From Elusimicrobiota bacterium (GTDB lineage Bacteria > Elusimicrobiota > Elusimicrobia > Elusimicrobiales > Elusimicrobiaceae): a DNA stretch of 36,948 nucleotides. Shown one piece after another: positions 25,172-34,000 of this stretch. The position numbers and the translations under genes were made by a program. The notes beneath the pieces were generated by a model that did no database searches, was not told the DNA's origin, and saw only the letters and a list, made by a program, of their open reading frames with translations. The stretch covers positions 1 through 36,948 of the forward strand of contig JAISDW010000009.1 in the NCBI GenBank assembly GCA_031264445.1. The letters are read 5' to 3'. Numbering within the stretch: the stretch's first letter is position 1; each line of letters opens with the position of its first letter.

Positions 25172-26209
25172 ATGGCATTTGAACGCTTTAAAAAATTTAA
25201 TACGGACACTCTTATCGCCCAAAATCCGGCCGACCCGCGCGACAACAGCCGCCTGATGGTTTTGAACCGTGCGGATAAAAGCATAAGCCATAATATCTTC
25301 CGCGATTTGCCGCAGTTTCTGCGCGCGGGCGACACAATCGTAATAAACAACTCAAAAGTTTTCCCCGCGAAAATATTCGCAAAAAAATCCACGGGCGGCA
25401 AAATTGAAATCCTGCTTGTGCGCCAGCTGGAAGATAAATACTGCTGGGCCGCGCTGCTGCGCGAATATAAACCCGGCGCGGAATTATTTTTTGAAGACGG
25501 CCTGCGCGCGGAAATAACCGGCAATACGCCGCAGGGCGAGGCCGTTTTGAAATTCAATACGCAGGATATTCTGCCCTACGCGCGCAAATACGGCCATATG
25601 CCGCTGCCGCCTTATATAGAAAAGGCCCGCGCGCGCGCCGGCCTGCCAAAAGGCATTGAAAGCGATAAGGAAAAGTACCAGACAATTTACGCGCGGGCCG
25701 AAGGCTCCATAGCCGCGCCTACGGCGGGTTTTCATTTCACGCCGCGGCTTTTGGACGCGCTGAAATCCGCGGGCATAAATATTGCCTATATTACGCTGCA
25801 CGTGGGCTGGGGCACTTTTAAACCATTGCGCGGCGAGCCGCAGCAACATCAAATGCTTGCCGAACTTGCCGAAATCAACCCGCAAACCGCCGAAATTATA
25901 AACAAAACAAAAGCAGCCGGCGGGCGCGTGGTATCGGTCGGCACCACGAGCACGCGCACGCTTGAAAGTTTTGCCGACGGCGACGGCCGTATCGCGGCAG
26001 GCCAAAAATGGACGGATTTATTTATTTACGATAATTATAAATTTAAAATTGTTGACGCGCTTATCACTAATTTCCACTTCCCTGACAGCACGCCTTTATG
26101 CCTGACATGCGCCTTCGCCGGCGAAGATTTTATTTATAATGCCTACTCGCAGGCGGTTGAACAAAAATACCGCTTTTATTCCTTCGGCGACGCGATGCTT
26201 ATTTTGTAG
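25172..26209 (+). CDS. queA: S-adenosylmethionine:tRNA ribosyltransferase-isomerase QueA
   Basis: A 345-residue QueA of normal length. Family signatures: 'PADPRDNSRLMVLNR' near residue 20, 'INNSKVFPAKIF', 'GHMPLPPYIEKA', 'YARAEGSIAAPTAGFHFT', 'ITLHVGWGTFKPL', 'VVSVGTTSTRTLE' and 'LITNFHFPDSTPLCLTCAFAG'. It transfers the ribosyl part of SAM to preQ1-modified tRNA to make epoxyqueuosine. It follows the DigH-like gene by 2 bases. Tgt, the preceding enzyme of the same pathway, is 2 kb downstream, separated by a GIY-YIG gene and two pilin-like genes. Confidence 0.95.
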   Translation: MAFERFKKFNTDTLIAQNPADPRDNSRLMVLNRADKSISHNIFRDLPQFLRAGDTIVINNSKVFPAKIFAKKSTGGKIEILLVRQLEDKYCWAALLREYKPGAELFFEDGLRAEITGNTPQGEAVLKFNTQDILPYARKYGHMPLPPYIEKARARAGLPKGIESDKEKYQTIYARAEGSIAAPTAGFHFTPRLLDALKSAGINIAYITLHVGWGTFKPLRGEPQQHQMLAELAEINPQTAEIINKTKAAGGRVVSVGTTSTRTLESFADGDGRIAAGQKWTDLFIYDNYKFKIVDALITNFHFPDSTPLCLTCAFAGEDFIYNAYSQAVEQKYRFYSFGDAMLIL

Positions 26210-26225
26210 CAATCCGGCCGCAATT

Positions 26226-26519
26226 ATGAAAAATTATTATATCTACATAATAACCAATTACACAAATACCACGCTTTACATCGGCACTACAAATAATTTG
26301 ATTAGAAGAATTTATGAGCATAAAAACAAATCAGTTGAAGGGTTCAGCTCAAAATACAATTTAAAAAAATTGGTGTATTATGAGGTATTTCAGGATATAA
26401 GCAAAGCGATAGAAAGGGAAAAACAATTAAAAAATTGGAACAGAGATTGGAAAGTCAAATTAATAGAAAATACTAATCCAGAATGGAAAGATTTACACGA
26501 CGAAATTATGTATCACTAG
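26226..26519 (+). CDS. GIY-YIG nuclease domain protein (UPF0213/YhbQ-like)
   Basis: A 97-residue single-domain GIY-YIG protein counted from ATG 26226; the 26139 start in the track lies inside queA. The core is 'YYIYIIT' and 'LYIGTTNNLIRRIYEHK' with arginine R27/R28, and 'AIEREKQLKNWNRDWK' containing the catalytic glutamate. Length and motifs are normal for the YhbQ-like group, whose members are putative nucleases of unknown role. Base composition is much more AT-rich than queA and tgt, suggesting transfer. A palindromic element begins one base after its stop; a second copy of that palindrome family lies before tgt without an ORF. Confidence 0.88.
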   Translation: MKNYYIYIITNYTNTTLYIGTTNNLIRRIYEHKNKSVEGFSSKYNLKKLVYYEVFQDISKAIEREKQLKNWNRDWKVKLIENTNPEWKDLHDEIMYH

Positions 26520-26520
26520 T

Positions 26521-26601
26521 TGTCATACCCGAATGTTTCTATCGGGTATCCGGCCGTAGGCTTTACTACCAGATACCCGATTAAGACACTCGGGTATGAC
26601 A
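26521..26601. repeat. Palindromic element behind the GIY-YIG gene (TGTCATACCCGA family)
   Basis: An 81-bp element with inverted ends TGTCATACCCGA / CGGGTATGACA and an inner inverted pair ATCGGGTATC / AGATACCCGAT, so each arm can form its own hairpin and the arms can also pair with each other. It starts one base after the GIY-YIG stop codon. It may double as the gene's terminator. Confidence 0.8.
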
Positions 26602-26711
26602 GGAAGAATAACGGGGTCAATTAAATAATATCCTTGTATTATAAATTTTCCGAATAAAGCCTATAAAAGTTATAAGCATCATAAAGCATACTATCTCATG
26701 AATTATTGTTG

Positions 26712-26717
26712 TATAAT
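26712..26717 (+). promoter_or_regulatory. Possible -10 box of the pilin-like gene at 26757
   Basis: TATAAT in an AT-rich stretch 39 bases before the start codon. No clear -35 is present at 16-18 bases. Confidence 0.35.
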
Positions 26718-26756
26718 ATATTTGACTTTATATTTTTTGCACCAAGGGGAAATAGT

Positions 26757-27341
26757 ATGTTATATAATTGTAAATTACTAAATAAATATTCTCGCCGCGG
26801 CTTTACGCTTATTGAACTTCTTGTCGTTGTCCTTATCATCGGCATTCTTGCCGCTATCGCTCTGCCGCAGTATCAGGTTGTAGTGCTGAAAAGCAAACTC
26901 TCTACCGTAATGCAAAATATCAGAACGCTTAAAGACGCGGAGGAAATGTTTTTCCTGATTAACGGCGAATACACGGACAATTTAACGCTGCTGGACGCCA
27001 GCATAGCGAACTGCAGCATGGAAGCCGTCACAGGAATGGGAGCAGGCGCAACAAAGGTTTTTATTTGCGCCAATGATACGGCGTACAGGCTTCAGAGGCA
27101 AGGCTATTCCGCTCCCTATATGTACGAACTTGTAGGCCTATACGCCCCGCAGCAAAGTAAAGGATGGGGGCGCATAGCGTACAGACAACCTTTGGACAGA
27201 CAGTCGGACGGTAAGCCGTGCTCTGCGCTACTGTCCGAACTCTCCAGATGCAGGATTAATAATACTTCGGACACTGCCGCCGCCAAAGTGTGCGACGGGC
27301 TGGGGAGAAAAATCAGCGCGAATGACTGGGCGTGGCAATGA
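26757..27341 (+). CDS. Type IV pilin-like protein (pseudopilin)
   Basis: A 194-residue prepilin-like protein counted from ATG 26757, preceded by AAGGGGAA; the ORF track start 26706 lies in the promoter region. The leader 'MLYNCKLLNKYSRRG' is followed by the methylation motif FTLIE and the hydrophobic helix 'LLVVVLIIGILAAIALPQYQ'. The globular part carries cysteines at 'NCSMEAVTGMG', 'VFICANDT', 'KPCSALLSELSRC' and 'AKVCDGLG', enough for two disulfides. It would be processed by prepilin peptidase and assembled by type IV pilus or type II secretion machinery; none of that machinery is in this window. It shares its N terminus with the genes at 27496 and 12872, but the C terminus is divergent. 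Confidence 0.9.
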   Translation: MLYNCKLLNKYSRRGFTLIELLVVVLIIGILAAIALPQYQVVVLKSKLSTVMQNIRTLKDAEEMFFLINGEYTDNLTLLDASIANCSMEAVTGMGAGATKVFICANDTAYRLQRQGYSAPYMYELVGLYAPQQSKGWGRIAYRQPLDRQSDGKPCSALLSELSRCRINNTSDTAAAKVCDGLGRKISANDWAWQ

Positions 27342-27422
27342 TTCATTTTTCAAAATAATCTCGCGCGGCGGCAAAACCGGCGGCGCAAATCAAACCCGAA
27401 CATATTTATCCAACGCCGCGGC

Positions 27423-27453
27423 TTGACGAAGACGGCATTACAAATATTATAAT
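27423..27453 (+). promoter_or_regulatory. Possible promoter of the pilin-like gene at 27496
   Basis: TTGACG (27423-27428), 19 bases, TATAAT (27448-27453). Both boxes are good but the spacing is long. Confidence 0.4.
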
Positions 27454-27495
27454 ATTCTTATACTATAAATTCATAAACATAAGCTGGGGCGGAAT

Positions 27496-28026
27496 ATGCT
27501 CAACAACAAAAAGGCTTTTACTTTAATAGAACTGCTGGTCGCCGTGCTTATAATAGGCATTCTTGCCGCAATCGCCCTGCCGCAATATCAAAAAGCGGTT
27601 AAGAAAGCCGGGTTTTCGCAAGCTTTCGTGTTAGGGAAAGCTGTAAATTCAGCTCAAAAAATGTGGTCTCTTATTCATGGAGATATTACACCTTTAAACA
27701 GGCCGACATGGCAAGATTTAGATATATCCTTACCAGAAGGTTTTGTATTTTCAACGAAAGGAGAATATTATAGAGCCGTCAGTCAGAAAGTATCTTTAGA
27801 TTTAAGAGTGGACACCGAAGGTTATAACGAGGGATTTGTCGTAGTTGGCTTTCCTGAATTTGGACAAGCCGGCTCTGCAGCCCAGATGTTTTTTCTAACG
27901 AAAAGCGATAGAATTCTTTGTTTTGCGCAAAAACAAAAAAAGATTTCTGTAGATTTGTGTACAAGCATTAACGGCATATTTCAAAAACCATTCGATAGTA
28001 CTTACGATATTTATATAATAAAGTGA
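27496..28026 (+). CDS. Type IV pilin-like protein (pseudopilin)
   Basis: A 176-residue prepilin-like protein: short leader 'MLNNKKA', methylation motif FTLIE, helix 'LLVAVLIIGILAAIALPQYQ', then a globular domain. GGGGCGGA precedes the ATG. After the first 35 residues the base composition becomes clearly more AT-rich (for example TTTAGATTTAAGAGTGGACA), while the N-terminal part stays close to its paralogues. That pattern fits a conserved export head joined to a fast-changing body. The C-terminal cysteine pattern ('DRILCFAQ', 'VDLCTSING') resembles the broken pilin at 12169-13249. A hairpin terminator follows. Confidence 0.9.
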   Translation: MLNNKKAFTLIELLVAVLIIGILAAIALPQYQKAVKKAGFSQAFVLGKAVNSAQKMWSLIHGDITPLNRPTWQDLDISLPEGFVFSTKGEYYRAVSQKVSLDLRVDTEGYNEGFVVVGFPEFGQAGSAAQMFFLTKSDRILCFAQKQKKISVDLCTSINGIFQKPFDSTYDIYIIK

Positions 28027-28055
28027 AATAGTATAACTTAACAATCAGTGATAGC

Positions 28056-28087
28056 AAACCCTCAGCCTTTTAAAGCCGGGGGTTTTT
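28056..28087 (+). terminator. Hairpin terminator after the pilin-like gene
   Basis: AAACCC ... GGGGGTTTTTG with an inner CTTTTAAAG palindrome, ending in five T residues, 30 bases after the stop. Confidence 0.6.
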
Positions 28088-28118
28088 GTCCGCGATTATA
28101 AAATGATAAAATTTAGTT

Positions 28119-28189
28119 TGTCATGCCCGAGTGCCTTAATCGGGTATCCGTTCTTTTCAGATTCCCGATTACAGCATTCGGGAATGACA
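28119..28189. repeat. Second TGTCAT-family palindrome, no ORF
   Basis: A 71-bp element with ends TGTCATGCCCGAGTG / CATTCGGGAATGACA and inner AATCGGGTATC / GATTCCCGATT. It is related in sequence and plan to the element at 26521 behind the GIY-YIG gene. It lies 24 bases before the tgt start. Confidence 0.78.
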
Positions 28190-28212
28190 ACTTTTTGATA
28201 AACAGAGAAAAT

Positions 28213-29373
28213 ATGGTAGAAATAATTTCCCCTTTTAAAATAATTGCAAAAGACGGCAAAACTTCGGCGCGCGCGGGCTTGCTTTACACAAAACACGGCG
28301 TAATAGAAACGCCCGTTTTCATGCCCGTGGCCACGCAGGCCAGCGTAAAAGCCTTGACGGACGAAGATTTGCGCGGCGTCAAAACGCAGTGCATACTTTC
28401 AAACACTTATCATTTGTATCTCAGGCCCGGCGTTGACCTGCTGGCAAAAATGGGCGGACTGCATAATTTCATGCGCTGGGATGGCGGTATTTTGACGGAT
28501 TCCGGCGGGTTTCAGGTGCACAGTTTATCGCACCTGCGCAAAATTACCGAAGACGGCGTTTGGTTCAAAAGCCATCACGACGGCAGCAAACATTTTTTTA
28601 CGCCGGAGAACGTAATTGAATATGAATCTAAAATCGGCTCTGATATATGGACTTGTTTGGACGTTTTAATCCCCGCCAATGCCAAACACGCCGACGCGCG
28701 CAAAGCGCTGGACGTCACAAAACGCTGGGCGCGACGCGCGGCTGCGAAATATCACGCCATAACGCCGCAGGCCATAAAACCGGCCGGCAGCGGTTTTGAA
28801 GTCTCGCATTCTTTACTTTTCGGAATAATACAAGGCGCAATCTTCCCCGACCTGCGCGAAGAAGCCGCAAAAGACATGTCCGAGCTGCCGCTGCACGGTT
28901 TTTGCATAGGCGGCCTTTCCGTCGGTGAAACGCGGGAAGAAATGAACCTTGCGCTTGCGCATACAATTCCGCATTTGCCGGCAGCAAAACCGCGCTATTT
29001 AATGGGGCTTGGCACGCCGCAGGAAATGCTGGACTGCATTGAACGCGGCGTTGACATGTTTGACTGCGTTTGGCCCACGCGCGTGGCGCGCAACGGCCAG
29101 GTGATGACTTCAAACGGTAAAATTAATATTAAAAACGTCGCCCACCGCGCGGAAGACAAACCGCTTGACGAAACCTGCGACTGTTTTGTCTGCCAAAAGT
29201 ACAGCCGCGCGTATCTTTCGCATTTGTTCAGAGCCGGCGAGCTTACCAGCCACCGTCTGCTTTCCGCGCATAATATCCGCTTCCTCACCCGCCTTATGGA
29301 AAGGGCGCGCGCAGCCATAAAAGCCGGCGCTTTCAGCGAACTGAAAAAAGAAATTGAAGCCCATTATGTATAG
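28213..29373 (+). CDS. tgt: Queuine/preQ1 tRNA-guanine transglycosylase Tgt
   Basis: A 386-residue Tgt counted from ATG 28213; the ORF track start 28123 lies inside the palindromic repeat. Signatures: 'GILTDSGGFQVHSLSHL' with the first active-site Asp, 'GIIQGAIFPDLREEAA', 'GFCIGGLSVGE', 'FDCVWPTRVARNGQ' with the nucleophile Asp, and the zinc site 'CDCFVCQKYSRAYLSHL'. It exchanges guanine 34 for preQ1 in tRNAs with GUN anticodons; QueA, encoded 2 kb upstream, acts next. The catalytic loop has V where many Tgt proteins have N (PTRNARNG). The length is normal. Confidence 0.95.
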   Translation: MVEIISPFKIIAKDGKTSARAGLLYTKHGVIETPVFMPVATQASVKALTDEDLRGVKTQCILSNTYHLYLRPGVDLLAKMGGLHNFMRWDGGILTDSGGFQVHSLSHLRKITEDGVWFKSHHDGSKHFFTPENVIEYESKIGSDIWTCLDVLIPANAKHADARKALDVTKRWARRAAAKYHAITPQAIKPAGSGFEVSHSLLFGIIQGAIFPDLREEAAKDMSELPLHGFCIGGLSVGETREEMNLALAHTIPHLPAAKPRYLMGLGTPQEMLDCIERGVDMFDCVWPTRVARNGQVMTSNGKINIKNVAHRAEDKPLDETCDCFVCQKYSRAYLSHLFRAGELTSHRLLSAHNIRFLTRLMERARAAIKAGAFSELKKEIEAHYV

Positions 29374-29477
29374 GCCTTTGCGCGAAATACAAGTTTAATA
29401 TATAGTTATTTTCTCCCTTTGGCAAAGGGATAAAAGAGCGGAAAAAACCGCAATAACAACAGCCGGATAAAAAAAAT

Positions 29478-29960
29478 TTAAGCGGATTGCGCGTTTGTAT
29501 TTTTTGCGCGGGCGCGGGGAGCGCGGGCCTTGCGGCGCGGCAGCTCCTCCGTCAGAATGAACAAAAGATAAGTTTTCAAAATCTCCAGCGAGACCAGGGC
29601 CGATATGCACGAAACCTGCAAAAACTTAAGCCATCCGTAATCCATGCCGGGACAATAATGCAGGATAATGTTTCTGACGAGCGCGACAGCGGGCAGGAAA
29701 GTAAAATCCTCATAAACATAAAAGCAGAACAAAACCTGCAGGGCCGATATAAACCACGCCTCGCTTTTGCGCGCCAGAATCAGCAGGGACTGCGCGGTGT
29801 AAATCACAACCATCGCCACAAAAACTTTTGTGGCGATGGTAGCGTAATCAAAACCAAAGAAAGTAATATAGTAAGTATTGCGCGCTATGCCTGCCAGGCA
29901 GAAAAACAGTATCACCCACAGGGGCCAGCTTACCGCACTAAAATATTTTTTTATCTTCAT
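29478..29960 (-). CDS. Small membrane protein of unknown function
   Basis: A 160-residue protein counted from ATG 29960 (AAAGG upstream); the track start 29975 is a TTG overlapping ddl. Four hydrophobic segments are visible ('WPLWVILFFCLAGIA', 'VFVAMVVIYTAQSLLIL', 'FISALQVLFCFYVY', 'FLQVSCISALVSLEILKTYLL'), with a basic C-terminal tail 'LPRRKARAPRARAK'. No family recognised. It starts 4 bases after the ddl stop and is probably the last gene of the coiled-coil-ddl operon. A near-perfect 32-bp inverted repeat (29809-29840) lies within the coding sequence. Confidence 0.7.
   Translation of the reverse strand: MKIKKYFSAVSWPLWVILFFCLAGIARNTYYITFFGFDYATIATKVFVAMVVIYTAQSLLILARKSEAWFISALQVLFCFYVYEDFTFLPAVALVRNIILHYCPGMDYGWLKFLQVSCISALVSLEILKTYLLFILTEELPRRKARAPRARAKNTNAQSA
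29809..29840. repeat. 15-bp-arm inverted repeat inside the small membrane protein gene
   Basis: ACCATCGCCACAAAA and its exact reverse complement TTTTGTGGCGATGGT separated by two bases. In the protein it encodes 'ATIATKVFVAMV', so the repeat is within a membrane helix. It would fold into a strong hairpin in the mRNA. Confidence 0.75.
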
Positions 29961-29964
29961 AAAT

Positions 29965-31023
29965 TTACCTTTCAAGCGAATGCGCGCCGCGCGCCTGGCC
30001 GCGTTTGAGTGCCAGATGTATCAGAATATCCAGAATATCCTCATAAGTCTTTTTGCTTGACTTCCATAAATTGGGGAACAGGCTGCTCTCTGACATGCCG
30101 GGCATGGTATTGATTTCGGAGAAATAAAAATTGCCCCGCGCGTCCATAAGGAAATCCGCCCGCGCAAGCCCCTGCCCGCGCAGCGCGCGGAAGATATCAT
30201 GCGCCGCTATGCGCATTTTATCCTGCGCGGCCTGCGGGATATCCGCCGGTATAATCATATCGCAGCCGCCGGGGGCTTCGTACTTGGCCTTATAATCAAA
30301 AAATTCGCCGTTTAATGCCTTAAGCTCGCCGCAGAGCGAGGTGTGTATTTTATCGTCGCAGCCGACGACGCCGCAAAAAATTTCGCGCGCGTCGGCGATG
30401 CCCTTTTCTATCAGAACCGCGTCTTCATAACGGAATGCCTGCGCCAAAGCTCCTTTGAGGCGTTTGGGCCCGTCAACTTTGCTCACGCCGATGGAAGAGC
30501 CCAAACTCATAGGCTTTACAAAAAGCGGATAGCCGAGTTTGAGTACTGCGGCCTCAAGCTCCTCGTCTTTATATTTATCGGAAGCCTCAAGTTTTATATA
30601 GGGCACTATCGGCACGCCGTAAAAAGAGGCCAGAAGTTTGCAAAGTTCCTTATCCATGCCCAGCGCGGAAGTTAAAACGCCGCAGCCCGCGTAAGGCGCG
30701 CCGAGGATTTCAAAAAGCCCTTGCATGCTACCGTCCTCCCCCATAGTGCCGTGCAATACGGGGAAAAAGACATCGGCCTTTAACTTCTGCCCGTCAAAAG
30801 TCTGCAGATTGGCGTCCGACATTATTACGGGCGTAAGCGGGCGGCCGCCCGCCGGCGCGGGGCCTTCGTCCTGCAAAAACCACAGCCCCTGCCTGGTGAT
30901 AAGAATTTTTATGACTTCGTATTTCGCGGACAGCGTTTGCGCGACCGCTGCCGCGGAGTGAATAGAAACCTCATGCTCGCTGCTGCGGCCGCCGTATAAA
31001 ACGGCTATTTTTAGTTTTGCCAT
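29965..31023 (-). CDS. ddl: D-alanine--D-alanine ligase
   Basis: A 352-residue ATP-grasp ligase, normal length. The N-terminal domain shows 'LYGGRSSEHEVSIHSAAAVA', the central lobe 'YPLFVKPMSLGSSIGVSKV', and the C-terminal metal site 'FYFSEINTMPGMSESSLFP'. It joins two D-alanines for the peptidoglycan stem peptide, in the cytoplasm. It starts 10 bases after the stop of the giant coiled-coil gene, so the two are likely co-transcribed. Confidence 0.95.
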   Translation of the reverse strand: MAKLKIAVLYGGRSSEHEVSIHSAAAVAQTLSAKYEVIKILITRQGLWFLQDEGPAPAGGRPLTPVIMSDANLQTFDGQKLKADVFFPVLHGTMGEDGSMQGLFEILGAPYAGCGVLTSALGMDKELCKLLASFYGVPIVPYIKLEASDKYKDEELEAAVLKLGYPLFVKPMSLGSSIGVSKVDGPKRLKGALAQAFRYEDAVLIEKGIADAREIFCGVVGCDDKIHTSLCGELKALNGEFFDYKAKYEAPGGCDMIIPADIPQAAQDKMRIAAHDIFRALRGQGLARADFLMDARGNFYFSEINTMPGMSESSLFPNLWKSSKKTYEDILDILIHLALKRGQARGAHSLER

Positions 31024-31033
31024 GTAAGTACGC

Positions 31034-34000
31034 TCACTGCTGCTCGTTAAACAGCGACCATTTTATTCTGTTAAGAACGCTCTTTGTTTTGTTGAGAAAA
31101 TCAGTATAAGCCGCATCCTCGCGGAAGCTGCGCGGCACGCGGCCCAGCGGCCGGCGCGCAATGCCGTGGCCGCGCGGGGCGTGATCCTGCGCGGGCATAT
31201 CGCTTTCCTCGTAAACGCGCGCGGAGCGGCCCGTCAAATCCTGCATGGCGCCGTCGTTTTGCGCGGCGGCTTCTTCCGCGGCCTCTTCGCCGCCGAAGAT
31301 AAGGCTTAAATCCATATTATCGCTTTTTACGTCAATAATCTCGCGGTCGTGCCCGGGCTCGCCGAATTTCAACAGCGGGGATTCGCCGTTGTCCTTGCGG
31401 GCCGCAGGCTGCTGTAGCGTCTGCTGACGCGCCGCAGGCGGCCGTGTTTGCGCGGCCGGCGCGGCAGAGACCAGCGGATTTTGACGCGGCGGGGCCTGCT
31501 GTTTCTGCGGCTGCGGCCGCTGTGCTGGCGCCGCGTTAAGAGTTACCGGCGGAAGGCCGCGCATGGTTTCAAGTTTTTTATTTTCGCCCTCAACTTCGGT
31601 TATTTTGGTATACAGCGTGCGCTCGCGCCGCGTGGTGATTTCCGCGTCGGCTTTGAGGTTTTTGTTTTCCGCCGTAAGTATAATAATCTCTTTTTTAAGT
31701 TTCTCTATAATCCGGTCATTGCCGGCGATTCTCGCTTTCAGCGCGCCGAGGGTGGCCGTTTTTGCTTTCTCGCTCCGCGTGAGCGCGTCTATCTGCGGCT
31801 GCACGGCGGAAAGTTTTTGTTCAAGCGCAGTCCTCTCGCGTTTTATTTTGACTATCTGCGCCGTCAGCGCGGCAGTCTTTGCGGCGGCCAGGCTCGGCCC
31901 GCCAGCCGCGCCGGCGGGGCTTTCATATTTTTTCAACTGAGCTTCAAGCGCGGAAGATTTGTCGGATAACAGTTTGTATTCGCCCTCTATTTTTATTTTT
32001 TCTTCCTCGGCGGATTTGAGGCGCGTGTTATCCGCTTTCAAATTCTGTATTTCTTTAACCTGCTCGGCAAAGCGGGCCGAGGCGTCTTTGAGCCGCGTCT
32101 CAAGATTTACAACTTTGGCCTCGTATTCCTTGCGGATTGAGATTATGCCGTTTTCAAAATCAAAACTCTTTAGCCCGCTTTCGGCCTTTGTAAGCTGCTC
32201 GCGAAGCGCGAGGATTTCTTTTGCCTGCTCCGCCGATTTTTTGAGTGCGGAAAGTTTTTCCGCCTGGACTTTTTTGACCTCCCTGTCCAGCGCGAAGTTG
32301 ACCGCTTTGAGCTTGGAAGTGTGTTCCTGCAGCTGTTTTACGGACGATTCTTCCTGCTGCAGCCGCTCCTGCGTTTTGGAAAGCGAAGCCTTAAGCGAGC
32401 CGATTTCCTCTTCCTTCGCGGCAAGGTCTTTTTTGGCGGCGGCGGTTTCCTCGCGCAGTTTTTGGAGCTCGCCCTCAAGCACCGCGGCCATGCCGCTGGC
32501 GGTTTTAAACTGTTCTTTGAGCTGGTTTATCAGGACGGTATCCTGCAAAAATCTGTTTTCGGCCTTGGCCAGCTGGTTTTTGAGGGAGATTATTTCATCC
32601 GTCTGCTCCAGCGCTTTGCGCGCGGCGGCTTCCCCCGCCGCCAGTGCGGCGGCGCCCGCTGCTTCGGCCGGCGCGGACGGCGGAAGTTTCTGCGCCTGCA
32701 ACTCGGCGATTTTGCCCTTAAGCTCGGCAAGCAAATTTTCTTCCGTGCGCAGACGCAGGGCGGCGTCCTCCAGTCTGGCGCGGTACTGGCCGGCTTCTTT
32801 TGCTTTCTCCTCGCGCAGGGCGGATATTTCGCCCTCATAGCGCAGGCGGTAAGTTTCAAATTCTTTGCTTTTTTCCTCAAGCTTTTTGAGGATTTCATAA
32901 CGCTCGCCGTTGGCTTTTTTCAGCTCTTCGTCAATAAAAAGTTTCTGGCCGGAGACGGCGGCAATCTCGCTCTTGAGCGTGGAGATAAGGCTTTCGTTAT
33001 CGCGCGCGGTAGCCTGCGCACGCTCAAGCGCGGCGGAAAGTTCGCCCTGTTTGCGGCCGGCCTCTGCCGCCTGCGCGGCTTTATCCCGCTTAAGATTTTC
33101 TATTTCCGCGGTGAAATTTGCGGCCTTTTCTTCGCTTTGTAATTTAAGTTCGCCCAGGCGGCGTTCGTCGGCGGTTGATTTGGAATTAAGCCTTTCCAAA
33201 TCAGCCTTAAGCGCGGCGAGGATATTATTATGCTCCTCTTTAATCCCGCGGATTTGGGCGAGATAATCGTCATTCTGCCTGAGGGCCGAGCCCTGCGCGG
33301 CCATGAGTTTATGCATTTCCTGCGTCAGATTATTTTTTTCCGCCGTCGCGTCTGCCAGTTGTTTGGCGAGCGCGCCGTAAGCCGCTTCCTCGCGCGCAAA
33401 TTTATCCTGCGCGGCCTTAAGCTCGCGCCGCAGGGCCTCTATTTCCCCGAGATGATTTTGTTTGATAAAATCCATCTCTTTGGCCAAATCGGCGGCTTTC
33501 GCGCCGCCGCTCAATTGCGCCTTTTCCCACGCGAGAGTTTTGACTTCGTTTCTTAAAGCCTCTATCTGCAGTTTTAAAGTGTTTACAAAAGTTTCTTCCT
33601 GACGGTATTTTTCTTCCGCGCGTTTAAGCTCAAGGCTTACCGCCTGTTCTTCGCGCGCTTTTTGGGTTTTGAGAACTTCAAGCTCCTGCAGCTGCGCGGC
33701 TTTTAAGCGGCTGATTTCGGCATCGCTCTGCTCGCGCGCGGCCTGCAGCTTACGCAGAGCTTCGTCATTTTTGAGCATAAGCGCGGCTTTATCCGCGCCG
33801 TGCCGCTGGAGCTCGGTTTCAAGCGATAATATTTTTTCCCTGAGGGCGGAAGCGGCGAAAGCCTCGCGGTTAAGGCTCTCCTGCGCGCGCGCGGCGGAGG
33901 TTTTTAAAATCTGCGCCTCGCGCTCAAGCGCGGCGGTTTTGCGGTTTGCCTCCTCCCGCTGGGAACGCGTGGAATAAAGTTCATTATCAAGCTCCGCGCG

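Noticed and set aside
28123-28212. Longer tgt start given by the ORF track
   Set aside because: The extra 30 residues are read from a palindromic repeat; the Tgt family begins close to ATG 28213.
31959-32840. 293-residue + strand ORF opposite the coiled-coil gene
   Set aside because: Ser/Ala/Phe-rich sequence, the expected complement of a Leu/Glu/Lys-rich coil; not a real protein.
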